This document shows, piece after piece, positions 35,205 through 38,014 of a stretch of 38,014 bases of DNA. Under the pieces are notes generated by a model. That model was not told the DNA's origin, did not search any database, and saw only the letters and a list, made by a program, of their open reading frames with translations. The DNA comes from a bacterium. GTDB lineage: Bacteria; Cyanobacteriota; Vampirovibrionia; Gastranaerophilales; Gastranaerophilaceae. Both the position numbers and the translations under genes were made by a program. The DNA lies in contig JAFXYZ010000011.1 of the NCBI GenBank assembly GCA_017541465.1, positions 1 to 38,014 of the forward strand, in the 5' to 3' direction. Numbering within the stretch: the first letter of the stretch is position 1; each line of letters starts with the position of its first letter.

Positions 35205-36682
35205 TATGCCCTGATTAAACTACCTCTCATATAGTCAAATTTTACAACACCTTCAAGCATGTGGGCAACATTTAACAATTTTGTTTCATTAAAATTATTT
35301 GCAAGAAGCTGAAGTCCTATCGGCATGCCTGTTGAATCAAGTCCGACAGGAATACTCATTGCGGGAAGTCCTGCAAGGTTTGCGGTAATAGTACCGATGT
35401 CGGTTAAGTACATAGCAAGCGGATCAGAGACTTTTTCACCCAACTTAAATGCAGTAAACGGACATGTGGGCGAAAGAAGTACATCGACCTGTTTAAAGGC
35501 ATTATCAAAGTCTTTCTTGATTAATCTTCTTATCTGCTGAGCTTTTTTATAGTAAGCATCATAGTAGCCTGAGCTCAGTGCATAGGTTCCGAGCATTATT
35601 CTTCTCTTAACCTCAGGTCCGAAGCCTTCAGCACGGGTTTTCATATACATGTCAATTAATGTCTGCGCATCTTTTGTGCGGTAGCCATACCTAACACCAT
35701 CGAATCTTGCGAGGTTAGAACTTGCTTCTGCTGTTGCAACGATGTAATAAACAGCTATTGAATATTTAATCAGAGGAAGTGAAATCGGTACAAGTTCTGC
35801 TCCGAGTTCTTCATATTTCTTCATCGAATTTTCGATTGACGATTTAACATCAGGCGCTAAACCTTCTGAGCATAATTCTTCAATGTATCCGATTTTTACG
35901 CCTTTAAGTGAGTTATTAAGTCCTTTTGTATAATCTTCAACAGCTAAATCGGAGGATGTAGAATCGTGGTAGTCATGACCTGAGATAGCATTTAAAAGAA
36001 GTGCGGCATCTTCGACTGTTCTTGCGAACGGACCGATTTGGTCAAGTGATGAAGCAAAAGCAATTAAACCGTATCTTGAAACTCTGCCGTAGGAAGGTTT
36101 TAAACCGACCAAACCGCAGTATGAAGCGGGAAGTCTGATACTTCCGCCCGTATCCGAGCCGAGAGCAAGAGTGGCTTCGCCCGAAGCAACTGCAGCTGCG
36201 CTTCCGCCCGAGCTTCCGCCAGGAACTTTTGAAGTATCCCAGGGGTTTCTGACAGGTTTATAGGCTGAGTTTTCATTACTTGAACCCATTGCAAACTCAT
36301 CGAGGTTTGTTTTACCGATTATGGGAATTAAGTTTTCTTTTAGTTTTGTAACGACAGTTGCATCATAAGGGGAAACGAAGTTTTCTAAGATTTTGCTTGC
36401 AGCGGTTGTTTTTGAGCCGATTAAGTTCATATTATCCTTCAGCGCAAGAGGAATACCTGCAAGCGGAGGAAGTTCTTCGCCCTTTGCTATTTTTTCATCA
36501 ACTGTTTTTGCGGTTTCAAGTGCGTTATCTTTGGTTAAAGATAAATAAGCGCCTATTGTTTCATCGTTTTTTGAAATGTTTTCATAAACTGCATTAACGA
36601 GCTCGACCGCACTGACTTCTTTGTTTAAAAGAGCTTCTCTTTGCTCTTTTGATGATTTTAAAACTAATTCCTTAATATCCAT
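35204..36682 (-). CDS. gatA: Glutamyl-tRNA(Gln)/aspartyl-tRNA(Asn) amidotransferase subunit A
   Basis: A 492-residue amidase-signature enzyme, the glutaminase subunit of GatCAB, which converts misacylated Glu-tRNA(Gln) or Asp-tRNA(Asn). The catalytic Lys is in PLALKDNM (about 80), and the Ser-cisSer-Lys signature is in [20 protein letters not shown] to [13 protein letters not shown] (about 150-185). [20 protein letters not shown] and [12 protein letters not shown] are GatA-typical. AGAGGG is well placed before the ATG. gatB and gatC are not adjacent, so they must lie elsewhere in the genome. Confidence 0.97.
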   Translation of the reverse strand: MDIKELVLKSSKEQREALLNKEVSAVELVNAVYENISKNDETIGAYLSLTKDNALETAKTVDEKIAKGEELPPLAGIPLALKDNMNLIGSKTTAASKILENFVSPYDATVVTKLKENLIPIIGKTNLDEFAMGSSNENSAYKPVRNPWDTSKVPGGSSGGSAAAVASGEATLALGSDTGGSIRLPASYCGLVGLKPSYGRVSRYGLIAFASSLDQIGPFARTVEDAALLLNAISGHDYHDSTSSDLAVEDYTKGLNNSLKGVKIGYIEELCSEGLAPDVKSSIENSMKKYEELGAELVPISLPLIKYSIAVYYIVATAEASSNLARFDGVRYGYRTKDAQTLIDMYMKTRAEGFGPEVKRRIMLGTYALSSGYYDAYYKKAQQIRRLIKKDFDNAFKQVDVLLSPTCPFTAFKLGEKVSDPLAMYLTDIGTITANLAGLPAMSIPVGLDSTGMPIGLQLLANNFNETKLLNVAHMLEGVVKFDYMRGSLIRA

Positions 36683-36813
36683 TTTTCCCTCTTATAATTA
36701 TCTTTCGGCTAAATAACCTACATTAAATATTATATTATAAACATAGATTTATTATCATGCCGGCTTGATAAAAAGATATATTTTTACAAAATATTAACCC
36801 GATTAAAAAAAAG

Positions 36814-36844
36814 TTGCTTGAAAAATAAGTTTTTATAGTATAAT
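36814..36844 (+). promoter_or_regulatory. Promoter of the putative small RNA
   Basis: A perfect -10 box TATAAT lies at 36839-36844. The -35 is weak: TTGCTT (36814-36819) at 19 nt or TTGAAA (36818-36823) at 15 nt. Transcription should start near the GGG at 36851. Confidence 0.5.
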
Positions 36845-36850
36845 AAATTC

Positions 36851-36937
36851 GGGTAGAATTTTTATATTACCAAGGAACTTAATATTTTAAGAGAATTGGT
36901 AATGACTCCACAGGTTCCTCGCTTGTGGAGGTTTTTA
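36851..36937 (+). ncRNA. Putative structured small RNA of about 87 nt
   Basis: The region is bounded by a TATAAT box and a terminator, and contains no plausible reading frame. Stem P1 is ATTACCAA (36866-36873) with TTGGTAAT (36896-36903), 8 perfect pairs; inside it is a small hairpin CTTAA/TTAAG (36878-36891). The 3' hairpin CTCCACA/TGTGGAG (36906-36930) is followed by GTTTTTATTATTT, an intrinsic terminator. AGGAA in the P1 loop (36873-36877) is complementary to TTCCT (36915-36919) in the terminator loop, allowing a loop-loop contact. A strong promoter lies after the terminator, so a free small RNA is more likely than a leader of the transporter, but a riboswitch or attenuator cannot be excluded. 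I recognise no Rfam family. Confidence 0.5.
36906..36937 (+). terminator. Intrinsic terminator of the putative small RNA
   Basis: A 7-bp stem (CTCCACA/TGTGGAG, extendable by G-U and G-C pairs) is followed directly by a T-rich run. No plus-strand protein gene ends upstream, so it must end a non-coding or leader transcript. Confidence 0.8.
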
Positions 36938-36953
36938 TTATTTAAGGCATTTT

Positions 36954-36981
36954 TTGACACCCTCGTTTCAGCAAATATAAT
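36954..36981 (+). promoter_or_regulatory. Near-consensus promoter of the ion transporter gene
   Basis: Perfect TTGACA (36954-36959) and perfect TATAAT (36976-36981) hexamers with a 16-nt spacer, giving a start near 36988 and a leader of about 28 nt with a clear ribosome site. Confidence 0.75.
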
Positions 36982-37015
36982 TGAAGTAATATACACGAGA
37001 AACAAAGGGGATAAA

Positions 37016-38014
37016 ATGGAAAGTTTTCTTGCCTTCTTACACGCAAATGCACTACCGATTACGGCTGCAATTTTGATTATTGCGTATATATTTATTGTAA
37101 TAGATAAAATACCCAAAATGACTATAGCGCTGATAGGTGCGTGCTTCACAATTCTCCTGGGACCTCTTTCCCAGTCACCAAACGCCCCTCATCATCTCTA
37201 TTTTATACATTATATTGATTTTGGGGTTCTTATCCTTTTAATCAGCATGATGATAACAGTTAATATTTCAGCCAAAACCGGAATGTTTGATTATGCGGCA
37301 ATAAAATTAATCAAAGCCACAAAAGGGCATCCTTTCTGGCTTTTGTTTGTTATCGGAGCACTTACTGCCGTTATTTCAGCATTTTTGGATAATGTCACAA
37401 CCGTTATTCTTATGATACCCATATCCTTCATAATCGCAAAGGAGCTTTCAATTTCACCGATACCACTGTTAATAACAGAGATTATCTCTTCAAATATAGG
37501 CGGAACTGCTACATTAATCGGTGATCCTCCGAATATCATCATAGGTTCAAAAGCAGGCTTCACCTTTATGGACTTCCTTCTCGAGCTGACGGATATTGTA
37601 TCCTTCATCTTCGTTGTTTCAATATGTATTTTGTATTACATGTTCAGAAAACAACTCAAAACCACTCCCGAGCAGAGAGCAAATATTCAAAATCTTTCAA
37701 CTGAGGGAATAATCAAAGACAGACAGGGGATGATAAGGTCGATTATTGTTCTTTCCATTATAGTTCTAGGGTTTTTAACCCATGATATAACGCATGTTTC
37801 AAACTATTTAATCGCTCTTCTGGGGGCGAGTATATTGTTATTATTTGAAAAGCCGGAAGAAATTCTTCCTCACGTAGAATGGAATACTCTCTTCTTCTTT
37901 ATGGGGTTATTCACTATTATCGGAGGTTTTGAAGCCGCAGGCGGTATAAAACTGATTGCTCAGTGGGTAATTGACATCACAAACGGTCAACAGAGTGCAG
38001 CATCAATGCTAATC
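37016..38014 (+). CDS. ArsB/NhaD-type ion transporter, 3' end missing
   Basis: The frame is open from ATG 37016 to the window end (333 codons). AAGGGG lies 5 nt before the ATG. The protein is polytopic, with about nine hydrophobic segments visible. The motifs SAFLDNVTTVILMIP (about 121-135) and GGTATLIGDPPNIIIGS (about 162-178) are hallmarks of the ArsB/NhaD branch of the ion transporter superfamily, which includes arsenite exporters and sodium/proton antiporters. There is no arsR or arsC gene nearby, so NhaD-like sodium/proton exchange is slightly favoured, but the ion is not determined. Usual family length is about 420-450 residues, so the last 100 or so are outside the window. Confidence 0.9.
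   Translation, partial: MESFLAFLHANALPITAAILIIAYIFIVIDKIPKMTIALIGACFTILLGPLSQSPNAPHHLYFIHYIDFGVLILLISMMITVNISAKTGMFDYAAIKLIKATKGHPFWLLFVIGALTAVISAFLDNVTTVILMIPISFIIAKELSISPIPLLITEIISSNIGGTATLIGDPPNIIIGSKAGFTFMDFLLELTDIVSFIFVVSICILYYMFRKQLKTTPEQRANIQNLSTEGIIKDRQGMIRSIIVLSIIVLGFLTHDITHVSNYLIALLGASILLLFEKPEEILPHVEWNTLFFFMGLFTIIGGFEAAGGIKLIAQWVIDITNGQQSAASMLI

Larger units (their letters stand above)
36683..37015. other. Divergent intergenic region with small RNA and two plus-strand promoters
   Basis: A 333-bp gap between gatA (minus) and the ion-transporter gene (plus). The first 150 bp are AT-rich and hold the gatA ribosome site and its promoter region. After that comes a plus-strand RNA unit (36839-36937) with its own -10 box and terminator, and then a second promoter (36954-36981) for the transporter. 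Confidence 0.7.

Noticed and set aside
36906-36937. Leader attenuator or riboswitch for the ion transporter as the first explanation
   Set aside because: A perfect promoter lies between this terminator and the gene, so a separate RNA is preferred, though not proven.

Overview
The window looks like chromosomal DNA from a low-GC, Gram-negative gut-type bacterium. My best guess is a non-photosynthetic relative of cyanobacteria (Melainabacteria, order Gastranaerophilales). The Gram-negative part rests on a complete TolC/RND/adaptor efflux operon. The cyanobacterial link is weaker: it rests on a prenyl-diphosphate synthase gene overlapping a 'divergent PAP2' (DUF212) gene, and on several large lineage-type proteins of no known family. 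TAG, TAA and TGA all end normal genes here, so I assume the standard bacterial code.

Layout, left to right. (1) 1-1301: the 3' part of an amidohydrolase gene, then about 600 bp of decayed DNA with a fragment of an SMR multidrug-transporter gene cut by what look like repeated ends of an IS21-type element. (2) 1302-4559: a membrane-bound SpoIIE-type PP2C phosphatase with a sodium-symporter gene behind it. (3) 4611-10406, minus strand: the efflux operon adaptor > RND pump > TolC, with a promoter whose -10 box lies inside a large inverted repeat, a probable repressor site. (4) 10509-14133: a secreted protein made of 20-residue tandem repeats, a membrane-anchored metallophosphoesterase, a PF04020 small membrane protein, and a large coiled-coil protein of unknown function. 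(5) 14333-17122: a B12-type radical SAM gene, a small acidic helical protein and a GNAT-like protein. (6) 17113-20019, minus: an operon of a polyferredoxin, tatA and tatC, where the polyferredoxin appears to be a natural NapH-NapG fusion with an internal twin-arginine segment; then a ParB-like-domain protein. (7) 20081-22721, minus: a partner-switching module (STAS antagonist plus a phosphatase/kinase fusion). (8) 22851-23815: mscL, then a small gene broken by an in-frame TAG. (9) 23954-27979, minus: a compact operon rsgA > prenyl synthase > divergent PAP2 > histidine kinase. (10) 28045-36682: a large EF-hand-like protein, pnp, a patatin phospholipase, a uridine kinase-like protein, and gatA overlapping a TPR/NHL protein. 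(11) 36683-38014: a probable free-standing small RNA with its own promoter and terminator, then a near-consensus promoter and the 5' part of an ArsB/NhaD-type ion transporter that runs off the end.

Most of the window is housekeeping or ordinary accessory DNA. I see no prophage, CRISPR array, tRNA, rRNA or intact insertion sequence. The items most worth a second look are the small RNA at 36851-36937, the NapH-NapG-like fusion beside tatA/tatC, the pair of signal-peptide-less large proteins sharing a helical motif, the 20-residue repeat protein, and the IS/SMR scar.
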